Source: Emticicia sp. BO119
GTDB lineage: Bacteria > Bacteroidota > Bacteroidia > Cytophagales > Spirosomataceae
DNA length: 64,000 nt
Reading direction: 5' to 3'
Assembly (NCBI RefSeq): GCF_013912375.1
Contig: NZ_JACETV010000001.1
Span: 992,001 to 1,056,000, forward strand
The number at the start of each line of letters is the position of its first letter. The stretch's first letter is position 1. This document shows, piece after piece, positions 55,201 through 62,847 of the stretch. The notes under the pieces were generated by a model. The model saw only the letters and a program-made list of their open reading frames with translations, did no database searches and was not told the origin of the DNA. The translations under genes were made by a program, and so were the position numbers.

Positions 55201-55772
55201 AAGCTATTGTAAATCAATTGCGTCCTGGTGATATGAAATACAAAGATTACAATGGTGATGGTAAAATTACACCTGATGATCAGGTTCGTACAGATAATAC
55301 CCAGTTACCTTTGTTTCAGGGAGGAGCTAATATTACGGCACAGTACAAAAACTTTGATCTGACTATCTTATTCCAGGGCGCAGCAGGTGCAAAGCAATAT
55401 GTTAGCGCAGGCGAGTCTGGTAATATTGGTAATTTCTTGTTAGATATTTACGAAAACCGCTGGACAATTGATAATCCAAGTAGCGTTCACCCTCGCATTG
55501 CCAACCGTAGCGACCAGTATTTCTCTGGTGGTAATACTTACTGGCTAAGAAGTTCAGACTATATCCGTTTGAAAAACTTCGAGTTAGGCTATACTATTCC
55601 AAATGCCTGGGGTTCAAAAGTTGGTTTGAATAATTTTAGAGTTTATGTAAATGGACTAAATTTATTGACATGGGATAAATTGAAGGTGTATGACCCTGAA
55701 ACTACGAATTCAACAGGGCAATATTACCCTCAATCGAGAATTATTAATGCAGGTCTAACAGCAACATTCTAA
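52269..55772 (+). CDS. SusC-family TonB-dependent outer-membrane transporter with STN domain (locus 2)
   Basis: 1167 residues. Signal peptide ends near residue 36 (YAYDVNGQE). STN domain about 45-120 (ADVKFVYSSNTIRL), carboxypeptidase-regulatory-like domain (KGKVTEADKSEGLPGVSV), plug (VVVGYGVQKKETVTGSVV, IESISVLKDASAAIYGSRAANG) and barrel ending in phenylalanine (INAGLTATF). The first 125 residues closely resemble the locus 1 SusC, while the barrel regions are far less alike, as expected for different substrates. Clustered with haloperoxidase- and oxidoreductase-type genes rather than glycoside hydrolases. Confidence 0.96.
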   Translation: MKKDVRRKNFLLKAMKITFTQLLMVALFSGLSYAYDVNGQEVLKTNVSLKIESLEVKKILSQIEKQADVKFVYSSNTIRLNQKVSIVISNNLAEVLNDLFTPLQISYEVIGDRILLRKKSQLKKMSHIDELRMQNGEIIEQTVKGKVTEADKSEGLPGVSVLIKGTTRGTTTDADGNYTLVVPDNQAVLVFSIVGFEPTEVIVGNRTTIDVAMKPDVKSLGEVVVVGYGVQKKETVTGSVVSVKGNELVKSPAVNLSNSLAGRLPGVVAVNRSGEPGYDGSAIRIRGANTLNNSDALIVIDGIPNRAGGFDRLNPADIESISVLKDASAAIYGSRAANGVILITTKRGKTGKPELSYSFNQGFAQPTVVPKLANAAQYVQMLNDLDIYQLPVGEWAAANQAYKTNGVYNRPNGEVRKAPFSPTDIQKYADGSDPWLYPNTDWYAATLKDWSPQVRHNVQLNGGTENVKYLTSLGYQKQDAYYKKSATAYEQYDIRINLDAKINKYVNLQVGLVGREEFRRFPTKPASAIFRMQMRGKPHQPAYWPNGLPGPDIENGENPVVITTNQTGYEHDKQDYFQTNGQLDIKIPGIEGLKFTGTAAIDKRIRSQRRWETPWTLYEKGSGTNPDGTPVLVASKRGPAEPRLTLGNETQLNILLGGIATYERTFGAHGITVLAGTNQERIQGTNFNAFRRYFISTAIDQLFAGGDLEKNNGGGAYNSARINYFGRAAYNYKEKYLAEFLWRYDGSDIFPPETRYGFFPGFMLGWVLSEENFIRKGLPMVSYLKLRGSWGQMGNDQVYLPNTSTPATYQYLSTYGFRSYIIGNVETKTLYETRIPNNNITWEVANNSNVGLEGSLFNGKLSFELDFFANKRTNILWFRNASVPQSTGLTLPAENIGEVSNKGWEFNVGYRSQAGDFKYSVSVNGGYAKNKVLFWDEAPGAPEWQRTTGKPMYTFQAYIYDGVFKDQAEIDANPIDYKAIVNQLRPGDMKYKDYNGDGKITPDDQVRTDNTQLPLFQGGANITAQYKNFDLTILFQGAAGAKQYVSAGESGNIGNFLLDIYENRWTIDNPSSVHPRIANRSDQYFSGGNTYWLRSSDYIRLKNFELGYTIPNAWGSKVGLNNFRVYVNGLNLLTWDKLKVYDPETTNSTGQYYPQSRIINAGLTATF

Positions 55773-55791
55773 AAAATTAAATTGAACAGCA

Positions 55792-57651
55792 ATGAATAAA
55801 TTTAAGAAAATATTGGTAGCAACTGTTGTAGCCGGACTTGCTGTAACAAGTTGTAATGATGATTTTGTAAACACCAGCCCTCTTGATCAGGTGTCGGAGG
55901 CTGCTGTATGGACAGATGCTGCATTAGCTGAAGCATTTGTTACTGAATTGTATGGCGGACTTGGAAATGGAGGTTTTGATGAACAAATGTTGGCTTCGTT
56001 GACCGATGAAACTGCATTTACTCACCCTGGTCGTAATATAACAACTATTACGGAGTCACGCTCAAATCCAGCCGATCCGGGTTGGATAAATGGTACTTTA
56101 AGCTGGGTGAATATGTATAGCCGTATTAGAGCATGTAATCTTGCCCTTAAGAATCTTGAGGCTCCCAAGTTTAATAATAGTAATAAAATAGCTGAGCGAT
56201 TAAGAGGTGAGGCTACTTTTATGCGTGCCTATTTCTATCATCAGTTAGTTCGGTACTTTGGTGGCGTGCCTTTAGTTGATCGCCCTTATACATTAGGTGA
56301 GGAAGATTACATGGCTCCTCGTAATTCAATGGAAGAATGTATTAACTTCATTGTAAAGGATTGTGATCAGGCAGCAACTTTGCTTGAGGGTACTACATTA
56401 GCAGCAGGGCGTGCATCAAAAGCAGCGGCTTTGGCGCTTAAATCCCGGATTTTGATTTATGCGGCAAGTGATTTGTACGATATGAATACTGCAAAGGCCA
56501 AATCAAGTGCAATGGCTGCATTTAGCAAACCGGAGGTTCTGGCAATTTCTACAGGATCACGTACTGAACGCTGGACTAAAGCAAAAGCAGCTGCAAAGGC
56601 GGTGTTAGATCTGACAGGCTATGGAGTAGCATTGAACCTGTCTGCCCCAGTCAGTAAAGAAGAAGGAAGCACTAATTACATGAATATTGCGCTGTCGAGA
56701 AATGGAGGTGAAAAGGATTTGATTTTTGCCCGTTACTTTATTAACGCAAAACAAGAGAATGGTGGCCGTCAGGGATTATTTAATGGTCCGAATGGTTATC
56801 ATAACTGGGCTGGTAATACACCTATTCAAAATTTTGTAGATGACTATGAGATGATGGATGGAACGAAATTCAGCTGGCAAAATCCTCAACAAGCAAGCCA
56901 ACCTTATGTTGGTCGTGACCCTCGTTTCTATGCTTCTCTGTTATATGATGGAGCTCCATGGAAGCCTCGTACTGCTGACGTAGCGGCTAAAGATCCTGTA
57001 AATCAGATACAAACAGGTCAGTACGAGTTAGGTGACGGTTCAGGTACAAAAACACCTTATTTTGGTTTGGATACTCGAAAAAGCACTGTTGAGGATTGGA
57101 ATGGAAGTTATACGGGTTATTATATGCGTAAATTCATTGATCCGAATCCAGGTATAGTCGATCAGAATACATGGCAACAGGTTCCGTGGCCACATTTAAG
57201 ATATACTGAGGCTATCTTTAACTATGCTGAAGCTTGTATTGAATTAGGAGAAGATGCTGAGGCTCGTACCTGGCTAAATAAAATACGCTTCCGTTCAGGA
57301 ATGCCTGCTTTAACAGAGTCGGGAGATGCACTTCGACAACGTTATCGAAACGAACGCCGTATTGAGATGGCATTTGAAGAGCAACGTTATCATGATGCAC
57401 GCCGGTGGATGATTGCCCCGACAACCTTAGGTAGAAAAGCCAATATCATAACCGTATTAGGTACTTTGAAACCAGGTAAAACAGTTTCTTTATACAAATA
57501 TGATCCAAACAGTTATAACTATGAGTATAAAGTAACTGATATGGATCCTGGTAAAGAAAATCGTACGTGGTTAGATAAAATGTATTTTTTACCAATCCAT
57601 CGTGACGAAATGAACCGTAATAATAAGTTAGTACAGAATCCTGGGTACTAA
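55792..57651 (+). CDS. SusD/RagB-family surface lipoprotein (locus 2)
   Basis: 619 residues, lipobox AVTSC (Cys21). RagB/SusD motifs: AAVWTDAALAEAFVTELYGG, GEATFMRAYFYHQLVRYFGGVPLV, RASKAAALALKSRILIYAAS, LRYTEAIFNYAEACIELGED, WLNKIRFRSGMPAL, RNERRIEMAFEEQRYHDARRW and FLPIHRDEMNRN. It pairs with the SusC encoded 19 bp upstream. A strong terminator follows. Confidence 0.95.
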   Translation: MNKFKKILVATVVAGLAVTSCNDDFVNTSPLDQVSEAAVWTDAALAEAFVTELYGGLGNGGFDEQMLASLTDETAFTHPGRNITTITESRSNPADPGWINGTLSWVNMYSRIRACNLALKNLEAPKFNNSNKIAERLRGEATFMRAYFYHQLVRYFGGVPLVDRPYTLGEEDYMAPRNSMEECINFIVKDCDQAATLLEGTTLAAGRASKAAALALKSRILIYAASDLYDMNTAKAKSSAMAAFSKPEVLAISTGSRTERWTKAKAAAKAVLDLTGYGVALNLSAPVSKEEGSTNYMNIALSRNGGEKDLIFARYFINAKQENGGRQGLFNGPNGYHNWAGNTPIQNFVDDYEMMDGTKFSWQNPQQASQPYVGRDPRFYASLLYDGAPWKPRTADVAAKDPVNQIQTGQYELGDGSGTKTPYFGLDTRKSTVEDWNGSYTGYYMRKFIDPNPGIVDQNTWQQVPWPHLRYTEAIFNYAEACIELGEDAEARTWLNKIRFRSGMPALTESGDALRQRYRNERRIEMAFEEQRYHDARRWMIAPTTLGRKANIITVLGTLKPGKTVSLYKYDPNSYNYEYKVTDMDPGKENRTWLDKMYFLPIHRDEMNRNNKLVQNPGY

Positions 57652-57667
57652 TAGATATTTTAATAAA

Positions 57668-57714
57668 TTGGGTAGTTGAGTGCCTTATGGGTGCTCAACT
57701 ACCCAAAATTTTTG
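57668..57714 (+). terminator. intrinsic terminator after susD2
   Basis: Perfect 13-bp stem (57668-57680 with 57694-57706) followed by AATTTTTG, 16 bp past the susD2 stop. Confidence 0.8.
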
Positions 57715-57738
57715 TTATTGAAGCACTAAACCTATCCA

Positions 57739-60700
57739 ATGAAAGTATTTAGCCTCGTTTCACTAAGCCTATTATTATCTTTAATTGCTTGCCAAAGTGA
57801 TAAGAAATCTGTTGATAATCCCACAACCGAATCTTCAAACGAACCTCAGCTCTTTACCTTATTAACAACGGAGAAAACACATGTTGATTTTCAGAATATT
57901 ATCAATGAAGGTCTCAATACTAATGTGCTTATGTATGAGTACTTTTATAATGGTGGAGGAGTAGCTGTTGGAGATGTAAACAATGATGGTTTAGATGATA
58001 TTTACTTTACAAGCAATATGCAATCAAACCGTCTTTATCTTAATAAAGGCTCAATGGTCTTTGAAGATATTACTATTGCTGCTGGTGTGGCAGGTCGGGA
58101 AGGACCATGGAAAACCGGAACAACAATGGCTGATGTAAATGGTGATGGCTTATTAGATATATATGTTTGCTATTCGGGTAATTTATTGCCTGAGAAACGT
58201 ACTAACCAATTATTTATTAATCAGGGTAAAAATACCAATGGAATACCCACATTTATTGAAAAAGCACACGACTATGGCCTGGATAGTCCCGCCACAAGCA
58301 CACAGGCAGGATTTTTTGATTATGATAAAGACGGTGATTTAGATATGTTTCTGCTGAATCATAATCCTAAATCTTTGCCAGTATTAGATGAAGCCACAAC
58401 CGCCGCCATATTAAAAAAAGAAGACTTTGAAAACGGCATGCGTTTTTTCAGACATGATAAAGGGAAAAACGGTGAGCCTATCTTCAAAGATATTACCAGG
58501 CAAGCCGGTTTGTTAAGTTCTGCGCTATCGTACGGACTTGGCATAGCCATTGCTGACTATAATAACGATGGCTGGCAGGATATGTACATTTCAAATGATT
58601 ATACCATTCCGGATTTTTTGTATATCAGCGATAAAAAAGGTGGTTTCACTAATCAGATAAGCGAGGGCATGGGCCATTTCTCTCACTTCTCAATGGGGAG
58701 CGATGCAGCTGATATTAATAATGATGCGATGACAGATATTTTTACACTGGATATGTTACCTGAGGATAACCGCAGACAAAAACTATTGATGGCTCCGGAT
58801 AATTTCGAAAAATTTGATTTCAACGTAAAAGTAGGTTTCGGGCATCAGTATATGCGTAATATGCTGCAATTGAATCAGGGAGTTTTAAATACCAATTCAG
58901 TATCGAAATATCCACAGTTTTCGGAAATTGGTCAATTATCAGGAATATCAAATACCGATTGGAGTTGGAGTGCGTTATTTGCTGATTATGATAATGATGG
59001 GTGGAAAGACCTATATATCACGAATGGCTATCTACGTGATTATACCAATATGGATTTTCTGAAGTATATGAGTGATTATGTACAGAATAATCAGGCAAAT
59101 ATTCAGCGTCAGAATGTATTGGATTTAGTCCTGAAAATTCCCTCATCTAATCTGACTAACTATATGTATAAAAATGGTCAGAACCTGCAATTCAAAAATG
59201 TTGTCAGCAGTTGGGGTATGAGCCACAATGCCAACAGCAACGGCGCGGCCTATTCAGATCTTGATAATGATGGTGACCTTGATTTAGTAGTAAACAATAT
59301 TAATCAACCTGCTTTTATTTATCAGAATGATGCCGATAAACTGGTCAAAAACCACTATTTAAAAATCAAACTTAATGGTGAAAGATTAAATAAATTAGGA
59401 TTGGGTGCAAAAGTTTCTTTATATAAAGACGGAAAAGTACAATATCTTGAACAGATGCCAACAAGAGGCTATCAGTCAAGTGTATCTCCAGTTTTGCATT
59501 TCGGATCAGGAAATCAGACTACTATTGATTCGGTTAAAATTGTCTGGCTAAGTGGCAAACAACAAATACTGACAAATGTGGCTACAGATAAGCTGTTGGT
59601 ATTAGAAGAAAAAGATGCAAAATCTACCAACCGGTCCATCCAATCATCTGCTCCGATATTCAAGGAAACTAATACAGGGATTAAATATATAGCCGCAGGT
59701 AATAACATTAATGATTTTAAGAGGCAAACACTATTGATTAATCCACTTTCGTTTAGTAGTCCTTGTATGGCTAAAGCAGATGTGAATGGAGATGGACTGG
59801 AAGATATTTTTATAGGGGGAGGTAGTGGACAACCCGGGGCTTTGCATATTCAGGGCAAGAGTGGGAGTTTCACAACTAAAACACAGTCTGCATTTGAAAC
59901 AGATAAGCAAAGCGAAGATGCAGATGCTATTTTCTTTGATGCCAATGGTGATACTTTCGCTGATTTATATGTGGCAAGTGGTGGATATGGGAATATGATG
60001 CCAAATGACCCTCTGTTACAAGACCGTCTTTATCTCAATGATGGCAATGGCAACTTTACAAAAGCAAATAATGCGTTACCACGAATGTTAGTTAGTAAAG
60101 GCTGTGTACGTGTAACTGATATTAACCTGGATGGTAAACCTGATTTATTTGTAGGAGGTAGAGTGATTCCGGGTAGTTATCCTGAAACACCGCAGAGTTA
60201 TATTCTGATTAATCAAAGTAGTGGGGCAATAGCCCGATTTATTGATCAGACAGATAATATTGGCTCTGCTGTAAAAAATATTGGTATGGTAACTGATGCT
60301 ATGTGGTATGATTTGAATAATGATAAAAAAGCTGAACTGATTGTTGTGGGAGACTGGATGCCTATTCAGGTATTCAGTTTAGATAATAAAAAATTAATTA
60401 ATGTAACCACTACTTATTTTGAAAAACAATACGCCGGATTGTGGAATAAACTATTGTTGGAAGATTTTAATAATGATGGGAAGATGGATTTACTGGTAGG
60501 TAACTTAGGGGTGAACTCTCAACTGAAAGCCACTGAAAAAGAACCTGCTGAATTGTTTTTTAAAGATTTTGATGATAACGGCTCGATTGACCCCATTCTA
60601 TGCTTTTATATTCAAGGCAAAAGTTTTCCTTATGTAACCCGTGACGAATTACTCGACCAGTTAAGTATTATGCGTACCCGCTTCCCTGATTATAAAAGCT

Positions 60701-61131
60701 ATGCAGATGCAAGTATGACTGAAATTTTTACCACTGAAGAACTGGTTGAGGTGAAAAAATTAACCATTAATACGCTCAAAACAACTCTATTTATATGTGA
60801 CTCCAAAGGCAAGTTTCAGGAAAAGCGCTTGCCTTTAGAAGCTCAGTTTTCACCTGTATTTGCTATGTCTTCAATTGATGTAAATACCGATGGAAAAAAA
60901 GATTTAGTACTTGCTGGAAACATTAATCGCGGACGTTTGAGATTTGGTAAATATGATGCTAATTTCGGGCTTGTTTTAAAGGGAGACGGAACGGGGAATT
61001 TTACATCTGTAAATCAACAACAATCAGGGTTAAACCTGAAGGGTGACATCAGAAGTATGTTATTTGTAAATAACATACTATTTTTTGGCATTAACCAGCA
61101 AGCATTAAAAGCCTATTCTTTTAGTAATTAA
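57739..61131 (+). CDS. VCBS/FG-GAP repeat lipoprotein with ASPIC/UnbV domain (CRTAC1-like)
   Basis: 1130 residues, lipobox LIACQ (Cys18). Many FG-GAP/VCBS blades with calcium-binding DxDxDG-type loops (DVNNDGLDDIYF, DYDKDGDLDMFL, DYDNDGWKDLYI, DLDNDGDLDLVV, DINLDGKPDLFVGG) should form one or two beta-propellers. In the middle is an ASPIC/UnbV domain (LGLGAKVSLYKDGK, MPTRGYQSSVSPVLHFG, VKIVWLSGKQQ). Such proteins are surface-bound and often found next to SusC/SusD pairs in Bacteroidota; their role is unclear, possibly substrate capture. Separated from susD2 by a terminator, so its expression may be partly independent. Confidence 0.9.
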   Translation: MKVFSLVSLSLLLSLIACQSDKKSVDNPTTESSNEPQLFTLLTTEKTHVDFQNIINEGLNTNVLMYEYFYNGGGVAVGDVNNDGLDDIYFTSNMQSNRLYLNKGSMVFEDITIAAGVAGREGPWKTGTTMADVNGDGLLDIYVCYSGNLLPEKRTNQLFINQGKNTNGIPTFIEKAHDYGLDSPATSTQAGFFDYDKDGDLDMFLLNHNPKSLPVLDEATTAAILKKEDFENGMRFFRHDKGKNGEPIFKDITRQAGLLSSALSYGLGIAIADYNNDGWQDMYISNDYTIPDFLYISDKKGGFTNQISEGMGHFSHFSMGSDAADINNDAMTDIFTLDMLPEDNRRQKLLMAPDNFEKFDFNVKVGFGHQYMRNMLQLNQGVLNTNSVSKYPQFSEIGQLSGISNTDWSWSALFADYDNDGWKDLYITNGYLRDYTNMDFLKYMSDYVQNNQANIQRQNVLDLVLKIPSSNLTNYMYKNGQNLQFKNVVSSWGMSHNANSNGAAYSDLDNDGDLDLVVNNINQPAFIYQNDADKLVKNHYLKIKLNGERLNKLGLGAKVSLYKDGKVQYLEQMPTRGYQSSVSPVLHFGSGNQTTIDSVKIVWLSGKQQILTNVATDKLLVLEEKDAKSTNRSIQSSAPIFKETNTGIKYIAAGNNINDFKRQTLLINPLSFSSPCMAKADVNGDGLEDIFIGGGSGQPGALHIQGKSGSFTTKTQSAFETDKQSEDADAIFFDANGDTFADLYVASGGYGNMMPNDPLLQDRLYLNDGNGNFTKANNALPRMLVSKGCVRVTDINLDGKPDLFVGGRVIPGSYPETPQSYILINQSSGAIARFIDQTDNIGSAVKNIGMVTDAMWYDLNNDKKAELIVVGDWMPIQVFSLDNKKLINVTTTYFEKQYAGLWNKLLLEDFNNDGKMDLLVGNLGVNSQLKATEKEPAELFFKDFDDNGSIDPILCFYIQGKSFPYVTRDELLDQLSIMRTRFPDYKSYADASMTEIFTTEELVEVKKLTINTLKTTLFICDSKGKFQEKRLPLEAQFSPVFAMSSIDVNTDGKKDLVLAGNINRGRLRFGKYDANFGLVLKGDGTGNFTSVNQQQSGLNLKGDIRSMLFVNNILFFGINQQALKAYSFSN

Positions 61132-61217
61132 TTGTCGGGTTCTGTATAGATAGATTTCTGGCAAATTTAAAGTTTTCTGGTAGATTCTTCTTGGGGAAAC
61201 GGCACCTTATAAAGAGG

Positions 61218-61380
61218 CTGTTTAAACTTATATAAAAACTATACAATTGATGCTTGTTCTTAGCCTTACTTTTTGTCTTGATACAAAAAGTAACAAAAAA
61301 ATCAAGAAAATTTAAACTCGCTGACGCTCAAACAGTAAATTTTCGAGATAGGCTTCAAAAAAAAAGAAAAGTTTAAACAG
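61218..61380. mobile_element. MITE-like repeat element with 12-bp terminal inverted repeats
   Basis: The ends are perfect 12-bp inverted repeats (61218-61229 CTGTTTAAACTT and 61369-61380). Inside are two more palindromes: an 11-bp stem at 61266-61293 (ACTTTTTGT/ACAAAAAGT) and a 9-bp stem at 61306-61344 (GAAAATTTA/TAAATTTTC). No coding capacity. Text of this kind recurs between genes in Bacteroidota genomes as I remember them. No target-site duplication is evident. Confidence 0.5.
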
Positions 61381-61416
61381 GTTCAAATTAATATCCTTAA
61401 CGCTATTTATTTACGA

Positions 61417-62718
61417 ATGAAATTTGTAGTACTAATATTAGCTTCTGCTTATATAACGATTGGTTGTACCAACAACACCGAACAATTGCCAAGCCTTGAC
61501 AGCAAGGAGGTAAGCAATGTCATAAATAGAATGACTGACATTATGATTCATGATGTTACAAACCCGCCTCTGGCTTCCCGATTCTTTTCTTATGCCTGTC
61601 TGGCAGCATATGAAGTAACTTCTCAGAATAATGATTCTATCCCTTCGATGAAAGGTAAACTAAATGATTATCCTGACATCAATAAAGAAAATATTTCCGG
61701 AATTTTTTCTACAGATGTAGCAGCTATTTTAGCTATGATGGAAACCGCCAGGAAAATGCAGCCATCTGGCAAATTAATGGGAGACTATGAAAAAAAATGG
61801 ATAGACTCATGCAAAACGCTTGGTTTTTCTTCTGAAGTTATGGAAAATTCGTTGGCCTATGCTCAAAGTATAAGTAAACAAATATTAGCATATGCCAAAG
61901 CGGATAAATACAACCAGATAAGTAATTATCCTCGTTATACACCAGGTGGGAAAGACGGAGACTGGTTTCCGACTCCCCCAGCATATTTCCCTCCTGTAGA
62001 GCCTTATTTTCATACTGTTCGTTCTTTTACGCTTGATTCAGCCAATCAGTTTAATCCAATTAAACCAGTACCTTTTTCGACAGATAAGAAGTCGGAGTTC
62101 TATCAGTTAATGCTTGACCTTTACAATGAAAAATTACCTCAGGAAAATAAAGAGATAGCCGCTTTCTGGGATTGTAACCCTTTTGCTTTGCAAGATAACG
62201 GACACCTGATGATTGGCGTTAAAAAGATTTCTCCTGGCGCACATTGGATGGGAATTGTTGGAATTGTATGTAAGCAGAAGGAATTAAGTCTTGCTAAAAC
62301 TATCCAGATACATACGGCAGTAGCCATCGGACTTATGGATGGCTTTATCGGTTGCTGGGGGGAAAAGTATCGGAGTAACCGTGTCCGGCCTGAAACAGCT
62401 ATCAGGAAATATATTGATCCAAACTGGCGACCATTATTGCAAACCCCTCCTTTTCCTGAATATCTGAGTGGACATTCTACAATTTCAACTACATCAGCCG
62501 TAATTCTCACACATTTTTTAGGGGAGAATTTTGCTTATACAGACAGTGTTGAAAAACGCTATGGTCTGGCACCCCGTACGTTTCAATCGTTTCATGCTGC
62601 TGCCGAAGAAGCAGCAATTTCGCGTTTCTATGGTGGGATTCATTTTATTGATGCAATTGAGCGTGGACAAACGCAAGGTACTAAAGTAGGGCAGCAGGTA
62701 TTAAAGAGGTTAAATTAA
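61417..62718 (+). CDS. vanadium-dependent haloperoxidase-type PAP2 lipoprotein
   Basis: 433 residues, lipobox TIGCT (Cys17). The C-terminal third holds the vanadate/phosphate-binding set of this family: K317 and R324-P325 (KYRSNRVRP), S351-G-H353 (EYLSGHS) and S402-R403...H409 (SRFYGGIHF). H353 and H409 would be the acid-base and vanadate-linking histidines. Bacterial members include both true haloperoxidases and phosphatases, so halide oxidation is unproven. It lies between the VCBS lipoprotein and the GMC oxidoreductase in locus 2. Confidence 0.9.
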   Translation: MKFVVLILASAYITIGCTNNTEQLPSLDSKEVSNVINRMTDIMIHDVTNPPLASRFFSYACLAAYEVTSQNNDSIPSMKGKLNDYPDINKENISGIFSTDVAAILAMMETARKMQPSGKLMGDYEKKWIDSCKTLGFSSEVMENSLAYAQSISKQILAYAKADKYNQISNYPRYTPGGKDGDWFPTPPAYFPPVEPYFHTVRSFTLDSANQFNPIKPVPFSTDKKSEFYQLMLDLYNEKLPQENKEIAAFWDCNPFALQDNGHLMIGVKKISPGAHWMGIVGIVCKQKELSLAKTIQIHTAVAIGLMDGFIGCWGEKYRSNRVRPETAIRKYIDPNWRPLLQTPPFPEYLSGHSTISTTSAVILTHFLGENFAYTDSVEKRYGLAPRTFQSFHAAAEEAAISRFYGGIHFIDAIERGQTQGTKVGQQVLKRLN

Positions 62719-62847
62719 AAATTGAATCTTTTCAAGAAAGAATATTGCCTTTTTGGTTGATTTTTAGAATATTTACAGGATAAAAGCGTTTTTAAACGTG
62801 ATTGATTATCAACCTGTTTTTTTTAAAGAACCCTAACAAATTCCCTG

